From Colivivens sp963645405 (GTDB lineage: Bacteria; Bacteroidota; Bacteroidia; Bacteroidales; Bacteroidaceae): 6,095 bases of DNA. Below the pieces are notes generated by a model. It saw nothing but the letters and a program-made list of their open reading frames with translations. It was not told the DNA's origin and made no database searches. The stretch is from assembly GCA_963645405.1 (NCBI GenBank), contig CAVISR010000104.1, positions 1 through 6,095 on the forward strand, written 5' to 3'. Positions 5,773-6,095 of the stretch are shown piece after piece (position 1 is the first letter of the stretch; each line of letters opens with the position of its first letter). The translations under genes and the position numbers were made by a program.

Positions 5773-6052
5773 CACTATGGTGCAAAGCAGGGCAATGCTT
5801 GAACGAGCCTTGTTTTCGGCGTTGCAAAGATAGTACATCTTGTTTATACATGCAAATTTCCGGGAGTTTTTTCTTCCAGAGTCTTTTCCCAGGCACCTCC
5901 TTACCAGTATATGCATTCATCGGTTTTTTCATTCCAAGGCTCAGGTGAGGCCTTTCCCAGTTGAAGAAATCGATGGCAGCGCCTATTTCCGTTTTCGCCT
6001 CTGCATAGTCACTGTACATTTCCTTCAGATAGATATTTTGTTTTGTGTCTGT
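5747..6052 (-). pseudogene. IS3-type transposase, C-terminal remnant
   Basis: The frame is open from 6052 (a stop lies just before it at 6053-6055) to the stop at 5747. It encodes the end of an IS3-family OrfB-like integrase: an AIDFFNWERPHLSLGMKKP segment that matches the family's Y-N..R-P-H-x-x-L-G-x-x-x-P signature, with E-A-K before it. The catalytic D, D and E residues would lie upstream; the stop and lack of a continuing match up to the window edge suggest a frameshift or truncation near 6050, though the rest lies outside the window. After KKLPEI (about 5860) the protein no longer looks like transposase and the DNA there reads as a promoter, so the true IS boundary may be near 5860 and the last 35 or so codons accidental. 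No terminal inverted repeat was recognised. Confidence 0.75.
5825..5856 (-). promoter_or_regulatory. Strong Bacteroidota-type promoter facing menA
   Basis: On the - strand TTTG (5856-5853) is followed after exactly 20 bp by TATCTTTG (5832-5825), a full match to both consensus boxes. The start would be near 5818, giving menA a leader of almost 290 bases with the TGACAAG series and the 18-bp duplication. It overlaps the end of the transposase reading frame, so it is either the native menA promoter at an IS scar or an outward promoter carried by the IS. Confidence 0.78.
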
Positions 6053-6095
6053 TTACAGCCGAAAAATGAATCTTCACCGACAATTTCACTTGTGC

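Noticed and set aside
5670..5948. 92-codon + strand frame opposite the transposase remnant
   Set aside because: It is antisense to the transposase remnant and crosses the repeat series and the promoter; no recognisable features.

Overview
The window looks like a chromosomal segment of a Bacteroidota bacterium, most plausibly of the Prevotella/Bacteroides side (inference; no marker gene fixes the genus). The evidence is: (i) promoters of the Bacteroidota type, TTTG / about 20 bp / TAnnTTTG, with textbook matches before tRNA-Leu and at 5825-5856; (ii) no Shine-Dalgarno sequences before the protein genes; (iii) an outer-membrane beta-barrel protein with the regulatory-domain/plug/barrel layout common in this phylum; (iv) a MenA-type menaquinone enzyme.

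Layout. 1-566 (+ strand): the 3' part of a tRNA-Met(CAU) with a strong terminator, a 300-base spacer with short repeated words, then a promoter, a complete tRNA-Leu(UAG) with encoded CCA, and a hairpin terminator. 529-694 (- strand): a broken remnant of a RhuM-family gene, pressed against the tRNA-Leu terminator. 798-3506 (- strand): a 902-residue secreted outer-membrane beta-barrel protein. 3507-3922: its leader and promoter region, with a tandem array of 22-bp units in a 44-bp higher-order pattern. 3923-4537 (- strand): a CPBP-family intramembrane protease. 4538-4622: a gap made mostly of 12-bp tandem repeats. 4623-5531 (- strand): menA. 5532-5860: a long leader with an 18-bp perfect duplication and a 32-bp-period series of TGACAAG words. 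5747-6052 (- strand): the C-terminal remnant of an IS3-type transposase, containing a near-ideal promoter that points at menA.

How the genes relate. menA and the CPBP protease gene are probably co-transcribed leftward from the promoter at 5825-5856. The outer-membrane protein gene has its own candidate promoter at about 3769-3797. There is no obvious pathway link between menaquinone synthesis and the outer-membrane protein. No defence system, CRISPR array or secondary-metabolite cluster is visible. The most unusual feature is that each of the leftward intergenic gaps around menA, the protease gene and the barrel gene carries its own kind of short tandem repeat (12/24, 18, 22/44 and 32 bp), and two of these families share a TGACA(n)AAG-like core.
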